A stretch of 34,154 bases of DNA from Megasphaera sp. GTDB lineage: Bacteria; Bacillota; Negativicutes; Veillonellales; Megasphaeraceae. A program made the translations under genes and the position numbers. Positions 1-9,760 of this stretch are shown piece after piece (position 1 is the first letter of the stretch; every line of letters begins with the position of its first letter). Location of the stretch: contig JALCDF010000013.1 in assembly GCA_022641375.1 (NCBI GenBank), positions 1-34,154 on the forward strand. Direction: 5' to 3'. The notes beneath the pieces are model-generated. The model was given only the letters and a program-made list of their open reading frames with translations, was not told the origin of the DNA and did no database searches.

Positions 1-1184
1 TCATCTGAATTCAGACCGATTACCAGATGCTGTCCCAGCATAGCTGCCTGTTGCAGATAAAGGACATGCCCCCGGTGAAGGATATCAAAACAACCATTGG
101 TAAAGACAACGGTTTCACCCTGGGACTGCCATTTACGTATCTTTTCTGCCGTCTGCTGCCAACTCAGCGGTCGATACGGAGTCCATCGTGCCGGCTGCCA
201 TTCATGCCACAATTTTTGCAATTCATACCGGTGAATAGGATACGTTCCTACCTTGGTCACAACAATTCCGGCAGCCGCGTTAGCAATCTGCAGACTCGTA
301 CGGATGGACAATTTACCCGCAATCGCCGCCAAAAATGCCGCCGCAACAGTATCGCCGGCGCCGGAAACATCAAAAACTTCCTGCGCCGTAGCCGGGTTAT
401 TCCAAACCTTGCCATCTTTGCCAATCACGGTAATCCCTTTTTCTGAACGGGTTATCATCAAATGCGCAAAATCATACTTACGATGCAATTTTCGCGCCGC
501 GGCAACAACCGCTTCGCCTTCATTACTGATGCTATATCCGGCACAATCGCTTAATTCCTTCATATTGGGCGTCACAAAATCAGCCCCGTTATATTTGGTC
601 CAATCGCAGCCTTTAGGATCTACCAAAACAGGAATATCTGCCTGCCGTACTATGGAAATAACCTTTTCTGCCAGGCTGTCCGTCAGGACGCCTTTTTTAT
701 AATCCGACAGGATAACCCCGTCCAACCCTTGGGCAACCTGTTCATTAAGCCATTGGCAAAGCTGTTTTTCTTCAACAGACGTAACATCCGTCACTTCTTC
801 AAAATCAAGGCGGACCATTTGCTGACGTGCTCCTAGCACCCGCATCTTGGTCGTCGTATCGTGGCCCGGACGAACAATGAGGCCGGACCCATCTATATGG
901 GCTTCATCCAAAAGCGACCGCAGCAGATTGGCATTGTCATCATCGCCAATCAAACCGGCCAGACAAACCTGACAATCCAAATGCGCCAGATTATTGGCTA
1001 CGTTAGCCGCCCCGCCTAACACCGATGAAATATGATCCACTTTATTGACCGGCACGGGCGCTTCCGGAGAAATACGATTGACGCTGCCAAAAATATAGCG
1101 ATCTACCATAATATCTCCGATGACAACGAGACGCAATTTCGGCAATGTACTGTCCAAAAAAGTGTCGATATAATTATCTGTCAT
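1..1184 (-). CDS. hldE: Bifunctional D-glycero-beta-D-manno-heptose-7-phosphate kinase / heptose-1-phosphate adenylyltransferase (partial, 3' end outside window)
   Basis: HldE (RfaE) makes ADP-heptose for the lipopolysaccharide inner core in the cytoplasm; the kinase phosphorylates C1 and the second domain adds AMP. I translated about 394 codons from the ATG at 1184. The N-terminal ribokinase-like (PfkB) domain shows GDIMVDRY near residue 23, [11 protein letters not shown] near 58 and [10 protein letters not shown] with the catalytic Asp near 278. After a linker, [12 protein letters not shown] at about 362-373 is the nucleotidyltransferase signature. The frame is open to the window edge; E. 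coli HldE is 477 residues, so roughly 80 are missing. GGGGAAG precedes the start. It follows nrdR by 19 bases, so the two are probably co-transcribed. The gene implies an outer membrane with heptose-containing LPS. Identity is secure. Confidence 0.93.
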   Translation of the reverse strand, partial: MTDNYIDTFLDSTLPKLRLVVIGDIMVDRYIFGSVNRISPEAPVPVNKVDHISSVLGGAANVANNLAHLDCQVCLAGLIGDDDNANLLRSLLDEAHIDGSGLIVRPGHDTTTKMRVLGARQQMVRLDFEEVTDVTSVEEKQLCQWLNEQVAQGLDGVILSDYKKGVLTDSLAEKVISIVRQADIPVLVDPKGCDWTKYNGADFVTPNMKELSDCAGYSISNEGEAVVAAARKLHRKYDFAHLMITRSEKGITVIGKDGKVWNNPATAQEVFDVSGAGDTVAAAFLAAIAGKLSIRTSLQIANAAAGIVVTKVGTYPIHRYELQKLWHEWQPARWTPYRPLSWQQTAEKIRKWQSQGETVVFTNGCFDILHRGHVLYLQQAAMLGQHLVIGLNSD

Positions 1185-1203
1185 AACTCTTCCCCGTTTC
1201 AAC

Positions 1204-1674
1204 CTATTTTTCTTTTTTCTCTTTATATCCCATCAAACGTTTAAGTTCAGCCATAAAGCTATCCAAATCAGCAAACTGACGATACACGGAAGCAAAACGG
1301 ATATAGGCCACTTCATCAACATCCTTTAATTCTGTCAAGACCAGCTCGCCAATACGTTCACTCGTTACTTCCTGAACCAGGGTATTCCGTATTTTCCGTT
1401 CTACCCGGTCGGCGATATCATCGAGTTCCTGTCGTGTCACCTTACGTTTATTACAGGCTCGCAGCAATCCGTTCAGTATTTTATTTCGATCAAACAGTTC
1501 CCTCCTGCCGCTGCGTTTCACCACTAAAAGCGGTAATTCTTCTACCATTTCATAGGTCGTAAAACGACGGCCGCAGTTCTGGCATTCACGACGACGGCGA
1601 ATCGCTTTACCATCATCGGTTGCCCGGGAATCCGTTACTTTTGTATCATCATTCTGACAAAAGGGACATCTCAT
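1204..1674 (-). CDS. nrdR: Transcriptional repressor NrdR
   Basis: NrdR senses ATP/dATP and represses ribonucleotide reductase genes. The 156 residues begin with a zinc ribbon (C3, C6, C31, C34, with [13 protein letters not shown]) followed by an ATP-cone from about residue 49 to 139, the full family layout and usual length. AGGAGG lies seven bases upstream of the ATG. A terminator separates it from ftsZ upstream, and hldE follows after 19 bases. I see no NrdR-box pair in this window, so its targets lie elsewhere. Only about 35 bases separate the terminator U-run from the start codon and no clear promoter fits there, so expression may depend on read-through from the dcw operon. Confidence 0.96.
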   Translation of the reverse strand: MRCPFCQNDDTKVTDSRATDDGKAIRRRRECQNCGRRFTTYEMVEELPLLVVKRSGRRELFDRNKILNGLLRACNKRKVTRQELDDIADRVERKIRNTLVQEVTSERIGELVLTELKDVDEVAYIRFASVYRQFADLDSFMAELKRLMGYKEKKEK

Positions 1675-1707
1675 GGCTGTTCCTCCTCTTTCTTTAGATA
1701 GTGTTCT

Positions 1708-1738
1708 AAAAAAAGCGGGTCCGCCGGGATCCGCTTTT
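1708..1738 (-). terminator. Intrinsic terminator after ftsZ
   Basis: On the minus strand AAAGCGG and TCC pair with GGA and CCGCTTT around a CGGC loop, with one A/C mismatch in the stem, followed directly by a run of seven T. It lies between the ftsZ stop (1751) and the nrdR start (1674), so it ends or attenuates the dcw transcript before nrdR-hldE. Confidence 0.8.
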
Positions 1739-1750
1739 AGAGTCGCTTTT

Positions 1751-2788
1751 TTATCTCATCCACGTAGGAATTTCTACGCCGCTTGTGTCTTTGGAAGTGC
1801 TGGCTTTGGTTGCCGCCGTGCCCTGACCAAAATCAGGAATCGTCGACGGTTCTTTGCCAAATCCTGTCGCAACGACAGTAATACGGATAGAATCTTCCAT
1901 ATCCGGATCGATAACAGAACCAAAAATAATATTGGCATCCGGATCGACTGCTTCAGCAACTTTTTCAGCTGCTTCATTGATTTCATACAAACTGATATCC
2001 GGACCGCCGGTAACATTGAGCAAAATACTCTGTGCCCCATCAATGCTTGTTTCCAGGAGAGCACTGTGAATGGCACCGTCAACAGCTTCAACAGCACGGT
2101 TTTCTCCCGAGCCTACACCAATGCCCATAATTGCTTCGCCCTGATCCATCATAATCGTTTTTACATCGGCAAAATCGAGATTAATCAGGCCCGTCGTCGT
2201 AATCAGATCAGAAATACCTTGTACTCCCTGACGAAGCACATCGTCTGCAACCAGGAAAGCATCTTTTAACGGTGTTTTCTTATCAATGATCTGCAACAAT
2301 TTATCATTAGGAATCGTAATAATCGTATCGACTTTTTCTTTCAGATATGCTGCACCTTTTTCGGCCTGTTCTTTACGACGTTTTCCTTCAAAGGAGAAAG
2401 GTTTGGTTACAACAGCAACAGTAAGCGCACCCATTTCTTTAGCGCATTCCGCTACGATAGGAGCTGCACCAGTACCGGTTCCGCCACCCATTCCGGCTGT
2501 AACAAAAACCATATCGGCACCCTGAAGGGCCTTGATGATTTCTTCTTTGCTTTCCAAAGCAGCCTGTTCACCGATTTGCGGATTTGCTCCCGCACCGAGA
2601 CCACGAGTCAATTTTTCACCGATCTGAATCTTTGCATCTGCTTTTGATACTTCCAAGACCTGGTCTTCCGTGTTAACAGAAATAAATTGCACTCCCTGCA
2701 AACCGCTTTCTATCATACGGTTGACAGCATTGTTACCGCCGCCGCCGACACCAATTACTTTTATATTTGCAAATTCTGCCATATCCAT
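1751..2788 (-). CDS. ftsZ: Cell division protein FtsZ
   Basis: FtsZ is the tubulin-like GTPase that forms the Z-ring. The 345-residue product shows the N-terminal [13 protein letters not shown], the tubulin signature GGGTGTG at about 101-107 and the T7 catalytic loop NLDFAD at about 203-208. A short linker leads to the C-terminal tail ending IPTWMR, the FtsA/SepF/EzrA docking peptide. AGGAGG precedes the ATG. It is the last dcw gene before the terminator. The 120-base gap to ftsQ holds a possible minus-strand -10 (TAAAAT at 2842-2847) and a short imperfect hairpin, so a private ftsZ promoter is possible but not proven. No ftsA lies between ftsQ and ftsZ although the docking peptide is intact. 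Confidence 0.98.
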   Translation of the reverse strand: MDMAEFANIKVIGVGGGGNNAVNRMIESGLQGVQFISVNTEDQVLEVSKADAKIQIGEKLTRGLGAGANPQIGEQAALESKEEIIKALQGADMVFVTAGMGGGTGTGAAPIVAECAKEMGALTVAVVTKPFSFEGKRRKEQAEKGAAYLKEKVDTIITIPNDKLLQIIDKKTPLKDAFLVADDVLRQGVQGISDLITTTGLINLDFADVKTIMMDQGEAIMGIGVGSGENRAVEAVDGAIHSALLETSIDGAQSILLNVTGGPDISLYEINEAAEKVAEAVDPDANIIFGSVIDPDMEDSIRITVVATGFGKEPSTIPDFGQGTAATKASTSKDTSGVEIPTWMR

Positions 2789-2908
2789 GCTTCCTCCTTA
2801 AAAATCATATAGCGCTGTGGTAATAGATAGGATTCTCTACCATTTTACACTATTTCGCGTAATTAATCCATATCTTTTTAAAATTCTTTATATCTCAGAT
2901 AGGGAAAC

Positions 2909-3826
2909 CTATTTACTCTTTACCAATGGCACCCGTATATCCGTATCGATATACTGTACCGCTACATCCGTATTTTTTACTTCCTGCAGCAGTTCTTCCG
3001 TAATAGCAGCCCGTTCTGCTGCATCATTGCCGCTCCCCAGATGAATGGGCAGCGAATCAGATGTATACGCAATTAATTCGTCAGGATTACCTACATTTAC
3101 TTCCGTAATGGTTTTGAGCACATCCGGAGACAAATTCTGCAAATAAATCAAAGCCGCCCGGATAGACGGATCCGTAATCGTATCGCCAAGAAGTATCGTA
3201 TCCATCTTCTTTCCCGTCATAATCGGTACGGACACACCTTTGATCTGTGGTCCCAATTCCATGACCTTGCCCATATCATCAATATAAGCAAACCCATACA
3301 TCGTCGTAATGACGGCGGCTGCCTGGCGTTCCTTCATCGTCACATGGATTGTCGCAGGAAATACGCGTTCTACCGTTGCATCCGTAATGCGTAAATCCTT
3401 GCGCAGCCGTTCCTGGATATCGCCCGGCGACAACTGAATGACATTGACATATCCTGAGACACCACAAGCCTGGTATACTTCATCATTTGTCATTCTATCG
3501 TTTCCATCAACAATAAGTGCTCCAAAAGATACCGGTGCCAGGCGCAGAAAAAGCCAGCAGAGGATAATTAAAAAGACGATTCCCACGACGGTAAGACGGC
3601 GGTTCCGTGCCTGCAGCCGCTTTTTCCGTATGCGAAGCTTTTTGACCCGGCGGACCTTGCGGATCCGTTTGAGCTGTTTGGCTGCCTCCATCGCCTTCCG
3701 TTCCTCTTCATCCGGCTCATACAGCGGATCATCCGGAATACGGGGCGGTATGAACACATCGTGGTCATGCTTTGGCGGTCGTTGTGAATTTGTATGTATA
3801 TGCTTATTGCGTATCTTATTGCTCAT
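2909..3826 (-). CDS. ftsQ: Cell division protein FtsQ/DivIB (POTRA domain)
   Basis: FtsQ/DivIB is a bitopic divisome protein that works with FtsL and FtsB/DivIC. The 305 residues have a long, very basic cytoplasmic N-terminus (about 1-78, rich in K and R), one membrane segment at about 79-96, then a POTRA domain (about 102-168, starting near FGALIVDGNDRM and containing FPATIHVTMKER) and a C-terminal beta domain. AAGGATAG lies just upstream of the ATG; ddl ends 22 bases before. The cytoplasmic tail is longer than in E. coli FtsQ and begins with a His/Pro-rich stretch. The family call is firm; DivIB would be an equally good name. Confidence 0.9.
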   Translation of the reverse strand: MSNKIRNKHIHTNSQRPPKHDHDVFIPPRIPDDPLYEPDEEERKAMEAAKQLKRIRKVRRVKKLRIRKKRLQARNRRLTVVGIVFLIILCWLFLRLAPVSFGALIVDGNDRMTNDEVYQACGVSGYVNVIQLSPGDIQERLRKDLRITDATVERVFPATIHVTMKERQAAAVITTMYGFAYIDDMGKVMELGPQIKGVSVPIMTGKKMDTILLGDTITDPSIRAALIYLQNLSPDVLKTITEVNVGNPDELIAYTSDSLPIHLGSGNDAAERAAITEELLQEVKNTDVAVQYIDTDIRVPLVKSK

Positions 3827-3848
3827 GGCCTATCCTTACTATACTCAG

Positions 3849-4787
3849 CTAAAATTTACCTGTAGATGCTTCTAACAAAATCTTTTCACATAAATCTTCA
3901 AAGGAAACTCCCATAGCCCGGGCTGCATCCGGTACCAGGCTCGTACTCGTCATTCCCGGAACCGTATTGATTTCCAGGGCAAACGGATGACCTTCCTTAT
4001 CGGTCATAAAATCGACACGGGCAACACCGTTGCAATGACATAAATGGAACACATCCAGCGCAATCTGCTGCATATTTTTTGTCAGTTCTTCAGAAACCGG
4101 CGCCGGACAAAGATGCTGCGTCACCCCTGGTGTATATTTCGAATAGTAGTCGTATTTACCTGTCGAAGGTACGATTTGGATAATAGGAAATGCCACATCA
4201 TCCATAACGGCAACCGTATATTCATTGCCATCCAGAAATGCTTCGGCAATAATGGATTTACCATATTTAAAAGCTTCCTGCAGCGCCGGCATGATGCCTT
4301 CGCTGGTATCTACGATAGCCGTGCCGATACTCGAACCCTGGGCAGCCGATTTGATGACTACGGGAAGATGAAACTTCTTGTTGATGTCAGCTTCTATATC
4401 CTGCATCCCCATCGAATCAAAATAATATTGGAACGGTGCCGTCGGGATACCTGCTCCCATGAAAGCACATTTACTCATTACTTTATTCATGCCGACAGCG
4501 CTGGCCATAACGCCCGGACCGGTATACGGGATACCCATCATTTCACATAATCCCTGGAGTACTCCGTCTTCTCCATAACGGCCATGAAGAGCATTGAAAA
4601 CTACTTCGATTTTCTTTCCTACAAGTTGTGCCGCTAACTTCTGAGGTACGAGTTCAATCGTTTCCGTATGATACCCTTTTTTCTGAAGTGCTTCCGCAAT
4701 AGCAGCACCGGTATGCCGCGACACCTCTGCTTCCGTTGAAGGACCGCCAACAATAACCGCTATTTTTCTATTCTTCATATCATCCAT
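3849..4787 (-). CDS. ddl: D-alanine--D-alanine ligase
   Basis: Ddl joins two D-Ala residues with ATP to make the dipeptide that MurF uses. At 312 residues it is the short DdlB type. Visible are GGPSTEAEVSRHTG near the N-terminus, FNALHGRYGEDG (family HG.(Y/G)GEDG), the ATP-grasp middle with PVVIKSAAQGSSIGT, and the C-terminal metal-binding EINTVPGMTSTS. The ATG at 4787 has AGGAGGG upstream, lying inside the last codons of murC, whose stop is only two bases away, so the two are translationally coupled. Position between murC and ftsQ is standard for dcw clusters. Confidence 0.97.
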   Translation of the reverse strand: MDDMKNRKIAVIVGGPSTEAEVSRHTGAAIAEALQKKGYHTETIELVPQKLAAQLVGKKIEVVFNALHGRYGEDGVLQGLCEMMGIPYTGPGVMASAVGMNKVMSKCAFMGAGIPTAPFQYYFDSMGMQDIEADINKKFHLPVVIKSAAQGSSIGTAIVDTSEGIMPALQEAFKYGKSIIAEAFLDGNEYTVAVMDDVAFPIIQIVPSTGKYDYYSKYTPGVTQHLCPAPVSEELTKNMQQIALDVFHLCHCNGVARVDFMTDKEGHPFALEINTVPGMTSTSLVPDAARAMGVSFEDLCEKILLEASTGKF

Positions 4788-4789
4788 GA

Positions 4790-6178
4790 TCAGCCCTCCT
4801 GATGTTGTGATTCCGCGATATACCGTTCTCCGACTTTATAAATATCCCCGGCTCCCATCGTAATGACCAAGTCACGAGGGCGGGCATTTTCCTTCAAATA
4901 TCCGACCAAATCATTTTTATCTTCAACATAGATTACATCCTGACCGGTAGTTTCCCGGACCTTATCGGCAATGATTTTACCGCTGACTCCCGGGATTGGG
5001 TCTTCGCCGGCACTGAATACATCAGTGATGATCAGCTTATCTGCTTTGGCGAAGGCACTGCCATATTGTTCCAGGAGCAGCTTCGTCCGCGTATACCGAT
5101 GCGGCTGGAAAAGACAAACGACACGATGCGTTCCCATATCGCGGGCCGCAGTCAACGTCGCGTTGATTTCCGTCGGATGGTGCGCATAATCATCGACGAT
5201 CCACACATCGCCAACGAATCCCTTCGTCTGAAAACGCCGTTTAGCTCCATGAAAATGAGACAATGCACTGGCAACCGCATCAAAAGGAATACCGCAGGAA
5301 AGGGCTACGATTGTCGTTGCCAAGGCGTTGAGGACATTATGACGACCCGGTTTTTGCAACGTAATCGTACCGATTGTCTTATCCTGATGTACGACATCAA
5401 ATATCAATTTCGATGCTTCATAATGTATGGATTTAGCCATATAATCGGCCGGTTGATCAATACCGTAGCTGATATAACGGCGATTTAATCCCGGAGCCAT
5501 TTTACGGACACGTTCATTTTCAAAACAAAGTACGGCAAACCCTTCATCAGGTTTTATTTTTTGTATGAACTGTTTAAAAGCAGCAACCACATTTTCGATA
5601 GAACCGTAATGATCCATATGGTCAGCATCAATATTGGTAACAACGGCTATATATGGATTCTGCTTCAAAAAAGTCCCATCGCTTTCATCCGCTTCGGCAA
5701 TGACATATTCACCCTTTCCCAGGATAGCATTGCAATGGAGATAATCCACTTCGCCGCCAATGACCAGGGTCGGATTCATGCCGCCTTCTTCAAATACCTG
5801 TCCCAGCATGGATGAAGTCGTCGTCTTGCCATGAGCACCGGCAACAGAAATCCCTTTGCCCCAGGACATGATATGGACCAACGCATCCGAACGATGTATA
5901 ACGGGAATATTCCGGCGCCGTGCTTCCATCAATTCCGGATTTGTATCGCGGATAGCCGATGAAATCACAACTACTTCAGCATTTTCCAGATTTTCCGGCC
6001 GCTGCCCGATACAAATACGGGCACCCGCTTTGACGAGCCGGTCCGTAACCGGTGATTGTTTCAAATCGGATCCGGAAACGCAATAGCCTTTTTCTATGAA
6101 AATAGTAGCAATTGCCCGCATACCTGCACCGGCAATACCAATAAAATGGACATATTTCACATCATTAAGATTGACCAT
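4790..6178 (-). CDS. murC: UDP-N-acetylmuramate--L-alanine ligase
   Basis: MurC adds L-Ala to UDP-MurNAc, the first stem-peptide step. The 462 residues show the N-terminal Rossmann motif HFIGIAGAGM (10-20), the P-loop AGAHGKTTTSSM (about 114-125), the central domain with YVIAEADESDGTF and the C-terminal domain with DDYAHHPTEI and LFQPHRYTRT. Length is typical. The ATG sits one base after the murG stop (TGA T ATG). The N-terminal motif has R-A-I-A-T after GAGM where many MurC proteins have SG(I/L)AE; the catalytic motifs are intact. Confidence 0.97.
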   Translation of the reverse strand: MVNLNDVKYVHFIGIAGAGMRAIATIFIEKGYCVSGSDLKQSPVTDRLVKAGARICIGQRPENLENAEVVVISSAIRDTNPELMEARRRNIPVIHRSDALVHIMSWGKGISVAGAHGKTTTSSMLGQVFEEGGMNPTLVIGGEVDYLHCNAILGKGEYVIAEADESDGTFLKQNPYIAVVTNIDADHMDHYGSIENVVAAFKQFIQKIKPDEGFAVLCFENERVRKMAPGLNRRYISYGIDQPADYMAKSIHYEASKLIFDVVHQDKTIGTITLQKPGRHNVLNALATTIVALSCGIPFDAVASALSHFHGAKRRFQTKGFVGDVWIVDDYAHHPTEINATLTAARDMGTHRVVCLFQPHRYTRTKLLLEQYGSAFAKADKLIITDVFSAGEDPIPGVSGKIIADKVRETTGQDVIYVEDKNDLVGYLKENARPRDLVITMGAGDIYKVGERYIAESQHQEG

Positions 6179-6179
6179 A

Positions 6180-7328
6180 TCAATTCACACCCTTCTTTGC
6201 GCTCTTGCCGCCTTTACCGTTACGGGCAATGGCCAGGGCTAACGTTGCAATATCATGGGCCGCCTGGGGCTTTCCCAGGGACTTGCTGGCTTGGGCCATA
6301 TTCTGCAAAGCCTGCGGATCATTTTTAAGATGGTTGATTTCTTCCAAAAGTTCCCTGCCTGTCAGCATCTTGTCAAGGATCATCTTCGCCGCTCCGCACA
6401 TAACCAATGCCTGTGCATTGTAGCGCTGATGGTCTTCAGCAGCATACGGATAGGGAATCAATATCGATGGCAGACCGCGAACAGTAAGTTCCGCTAAACC
6501 GACTGCCCCAGCCCGATACACTGCCAGATCCGATGCCGCCAGTGCTGCCGGCATGTGATGTAAATACGGAATAATACGACTTCCCTTGCCAAAACAACCG
6601 TTACGATCTACGCCGGGAAGTTGTTTGATGACGCGGTCATATTCATGATCGCCGGTAACATGCAGAATCTGGATATCTTCATTATCCTTGAAATATTTAT
6701 GTACTTCAATCATCGCGGTGTTGATACTGCGGGCGCCCCGGCTGCCACCGGCCACCAGCAGCGTGAATTTATCCGGCTGCAAATCAAGGATCTGCTGTCC
6801 TTCTTCTCTGGACACCGTCAAGATATCTTTGCGGACAGGATTCCCTGTATAGACCAGGATATTCTTTTTTTTGAACCGTGCAGCAGCTTCCTGATATCCC
6901 AAAGCTACCCGATTGACAAATTTACTCAGGATCATATTGGTCACACCGGGAATAACGTTTTGTTCCTGTACCAGAGTCGGTATGCCGCTCAAACTGGCTG
7001 CCAACAATACGGGGCCGCAAACAAACCCGCCGGTACCGATGACGACATCCGGTTTGAAATGCCGGATAATACCTTCTGTCCTGAAGACGCTGGCCGTCGT
7101 CTTGCCCAGCGTAACCAGATTGCGGATGGAAAGCTTCCGTTCCAGGCCGCGTACATCCAAAGTCACAAAAGGCAGCCCTTCTTTAGGTATTAAGGTATTT
7201 TCCAGTCCTATTTTAGAACCAACATAAAGAAATTCTGTCGGTTCGATATCAGCAATAGCCCGGGCTATGGTAATAGCCGGATAAATATGTCCGCCAGTAC
7301 CGCCACCGGAAATGATAACTCGACGCAT
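6180..7328 (-). CDS. murG: UDP-N-acetylglucosamine--N-acetylmuramyl-(pentapeptide) pyrophosphoryl-undecaprenol N-acetylglucosamine transferase
   Basis: MurG converts lipid I to lipid II on the cytoplasmic membrane face. I chose the ATG at 7328 (382 residues, starting MRRVIISGGGTGGHIYPA) because GGGAGGAAC sits just upstream and the protein then begins directly with the Gly-rich loop; an in-frame ATG 11 codons earlier lacks family support. The GT-B fold shows the N-terminal loop GGGTGGH, VIGTGGFVCGPV, LLVAGGSRGARSIN and the C-terminal donor site AVYRAGAVGLAEL with IPYPYAAEDHQ. murC follows after one base. ftsW, which usually precedes murG, is missing: only 38 bases separate it from murD. Confidence 0.96.
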   Translation of the reverse strand: MRRVIISGGGTGGHIYPAITIARAIADIEPTEFLYVGSKIGLENTLIPKEGLPFVTLDVRGLERKLSIRNLVTLGKTTASVFRTEGIIRHFKPDVVIGTGGFVCGPVLLAASLSGIPTLVQEQNVIPGVTNMILSKFVNRVALGYQEAAARFKKKNILVYTGNPVRKDILTVSREEGQQILDLQPDKFTLLVAGGSRGARSINTAMIEVHKYFKDNEDIQILHVTGDHEYDRVIKQLPGVDRNGCFGKGSRIIPYLHHMPAALAASDLAVYRAGAVGLAELTVRGLPSILIPYPYAAEDHQRYNAQALVMCGAAKMILDKMLTGRELLEEINHLKNDPQALQNMAQASKSLGKPQAAHDIATLALAIARNGKGGKSAKKGVN

Positions 7329-7366
7329 GTGCCGTTCCTCCCTGTTAAAACAATTCTCCATTCTTC

Positions 7367-8728
7367 TTATATCGCATTTACAATTCCCTTGAACACACGT
7401 CCGCGCTGTTCGAAATTATCATACATATCAAAGCTGGAACAAGCTGGTGACAACAGGATGACCTGTGGTGGTGCGGCGATTTTTCGTGCCAGCATGATTG
7501 CACTTTCCATACTGTATCCGGTACGCCGAATATCCTGTATGCCCGCTTTCTTTGCCGCTTCTTCGAAACGATCTGCAGCAGCACCGATCAAAATCAATGT
7601 ATCTACTTTTCCGGCTGCAATATTCATGAATTCATCCAACGGTGTCTTCTTGTCATACCCGCCGGCAATGAGAATAAGATGACCGGAAAAAGCTTCTAAC
7701 GCTTTAATAGACGCATCCACATTGGTTCCTTTGGAATCATTGTAGTACGGCACGCCATGAATGGTACGAACCCGTTCCAGGCGATGTTCCACTCCGGCAA
7801 AAGAACGCAGTACCTTTCTGATTACATCCAAAGGAGCACCAGCAGCATAGGCTAAAAGGACAGCTGCCAGACAATTCTGGATATTATGCCTGCCAAAAAG
7901 ATGGAGTTCCTTTTCATGACAAATGAGCGTATCCACACCGTCCTGACGTAAAATCAGAGACCCGGCATGATAAAAGGCTCCCTGTGGCACTTCGCCCTGT
8001 GTCGAGAACCATACCACCGTACCCGTCATATCCGGTTCCATGGCACGAATTCGTTCATCATCATAATTGAGTACCGCCGTATCATTTTTATCCTGATTAC
8101 GGAATACCCGTTCTTTGGCAGCCGCATACCGTTCCATCGTTCCATGCCGGTCCAGATGGTCCGGTGTAATATTCAATATGACTGCGGCTTTGGCCTTCAT
8201 GGTCTGTGTGAATTCCAATTGAAAACTGGATAACTCCGCTACTACGACCGCACTTTTCGGTAAATCCTGTGCCTGCACCGACAATCCATAGCCGATATTC
8301 CCGCCGACAACGGTTTGCCGTCCTGTCGCTTTCATGATTTCGCCAAGCAACGTCGTAGTCGTAGTCTTGCCATTGGTTCCGGTTACGCCCAGAATATCCG
8401 CATCAGTAACACGGCTGGCCACTTCCACTTCACTCCAAATGGGAATGTTTTGCCGGGCTGCTTCTTTCATAATGGGGATTTCCGGAGAAATAACTGGTGA
8501 CGGCACGATGATATCGATGCCATCAAGAAGAGATATATCCTGGCTGCCAAAAGAAAGATGTACGCCGGCCGCTGCTAACTCCGGCCAGGGCTTTTCTTCC
8601 GTATCAATTGCTTTCATATCATTGAGGATAACGTTGCCGCCATGTCTGGCAAGAGCAAAAGACGCAGACCGACCGCTGATTCCGGCACCTATGACCAGAA
8701 TCTTTTTCCCAGAAAAATCCATTATCAT
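7367..8728 (-). CDS. murD: UDP-N-acetylmuramoylalanine--D-glutamate ligase
   Basis: MurD adds D-Glu to UDP-MurNAc-L-Ala. The 453 residues show the N-terminal GAGISGRSAS (15-24), P-loop VTGTNGKTTTT (about 115-125), ITPDHLDRHG in the central domain, YNDSKGTN, and LSPACSSFDMYDNFEQRG near the C-terminus, which is the MurD hallmark. GCAGGTG lies about seven bases upstream of the first ATG; a second ATG two codons later is possible. It sits between mraY (61 bases upstream) and murG. Confidence 0.97.
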   Translation of the reverse strand: MIMDFSGKKILVIGAGISGRSASFALARHGGNVILNDMKAIDTEEKPWPELAAAGVHLSFGSQDISLLDGIDIIVPSPVISPEIPIMKEAARQNIPIWSEVEVASRVTDADILGVTGTNGKTTTTTLLGEIMKATGRQTVVGGNIGYGLSVQAQDLPKSAVVVAELSSFQLEFTQTMKAKAAVILNITPDHLDRHGTMERYAAAKERVFRNQDKNDTAVLNYDDERIRAMEPDMTGTVVWFSTQGEVPQGAFYHAGSLILRQDGVDTLICHEKELHLFGRHNIQNCLAAVLLAYAAGAPLDVIRKVLRSFAGVEHRLERVRTIHGVPYYNDSKGTNVDASIKALEAFSGHLILIAGGYDKKTPLDEFMNIAAGKVDTLILIGAAADRFEEAAKKAGIQDIRRTGYSMESAIMLARKIAAPPQVILLSPACSSFDMYDNFEQRGRVFKGIVNAI

Positions 8729-8789
8729 TTCACAACACCTGCTTTACATACGATAAAGTACTCTATATTGTTTATTACAGCCGCCCGCC

Positions 8790-9755
8790 TTACTTACAGG
8801 CCAGGACGACAATGATAGCTAAAACAGCCATAATGGCTGAAAAACTCCAAAATACCGTTACGACTTTCACTTCACTCCAACCAGATAATTCAAAATGATG
8901 ATGGATCGGACTCATTTTAAATACCCGGACGCCACGAGTCTTAAACGATACTACCTGGATAATGACGGACAGGGCTTCCACAACATAAAGTCCGCCGGCA
9001 ATGATTAGGAGCAGTTCCGTCTTCGTCAGGATAGCCATAGCAGCCAAAGCTCCTCCCAGAGCTAACGAGCCGGTATCTCCCATAAACATTTTAGCCGGAT
9101 GCTGATTGTAAAACAAGAAACCCAGGCAAGCCCCGGTAACAACTGCCGGGAAAATAGCAAAATGGACATACCCGAGGGCAATCGCGATGACAACATACGC
9201 TACGGATGTAATGGCACAGGAACCTGCAGCCAGCCCATCCAGCCCGTCAGTCAGATTTACGGCATTACTTGCACCCACGATCATAATGAAAACGAACGCA
9301 TAGTAAAACCACCCTAAATCAATCGTCCATGACGTAAAGGGAATCCAAAGAGTCGTCGGGAAATGAAGTCCCATATCCAAAACACAGCAAAACACAGCCG
9401 CTATCACAAATTGGCCTGCTAATTTTTGTTTCGCCGTAAGCCCCAGGTTACGTTTTTTAACGGCTTTGATGCTGTCATCTAAGAAACCGATAACACCATA
9501 TCCCAAGGTAAGAAATAAAGCTAGCCCCTTGCGCAAATCTGATGGATCAAAAGCCAGACAAGCAACGACAAGAGAGAACAGGATTAAAATCCCGCCCATT
9601 GTCGGCGTACCTGCTTTATATTTATGACTTTGAGGACCTTCTTCCCGTTCTGACTGCCGGGCATGGAATTTTTTCAATTCCCTGATTACCAAAGGACCAA
9701 AAACCAACGCAATGATCAAGCTGACAGCAAAACCTAAAATCAGCATTTGTAACAT
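8790..9755 (-). CDS. mraY: Phospho-N-acetylmuramoyl-pentapeptide-transferase
   Basis: MraY transfers phospho-MurNAc-pentapeptide to undecaprenyl phosphate, giving lipid I. The 321-residue protein is almost entirely hydrophobic with about ten membrane segments. Catalytic landmarks are present: GTPTMGG, FLDDSIKAVKKRNLGL (paired Asp), NLTDGLDGLA, FMGDTGSLALGG and the cytoplasmic loop MSPIHHHFELSGWSE. GGAAG precedes the ATG, which lies five bases after the murF stop, so the two are coupled. Confidence 0.98.
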   Translation of the reverse strand: MLQMLILGFAVSLIIALVFGPLVIRELKKFHARQSEREEGPQSHKYKAGTPTMGGILILFSLVVACLAFDPSDLRKGLALFLTLGYGVIGFLDDSIKAVKKRNLGLTAKQKLAGQFVIAAVFCCVLDMGLHFPTTLWIPFTSWTIDLGWFYYAFVFIMIVGASNAVNLTDGLDGLAAGSCAITSVAYVVIAIALGYVHFAIFPAVVTGACLGFLFYNQHPAKMFMGDTGSLALGGALAAMAILTKTELLLIIAGGLYVVEALSVIIQVVSFKTRGVRVFKMSPIHHHFELSGWSEVKVVTVFWSFSAIMAVLAIIVVLACK

Positions 9756-9760
9756 TCACA

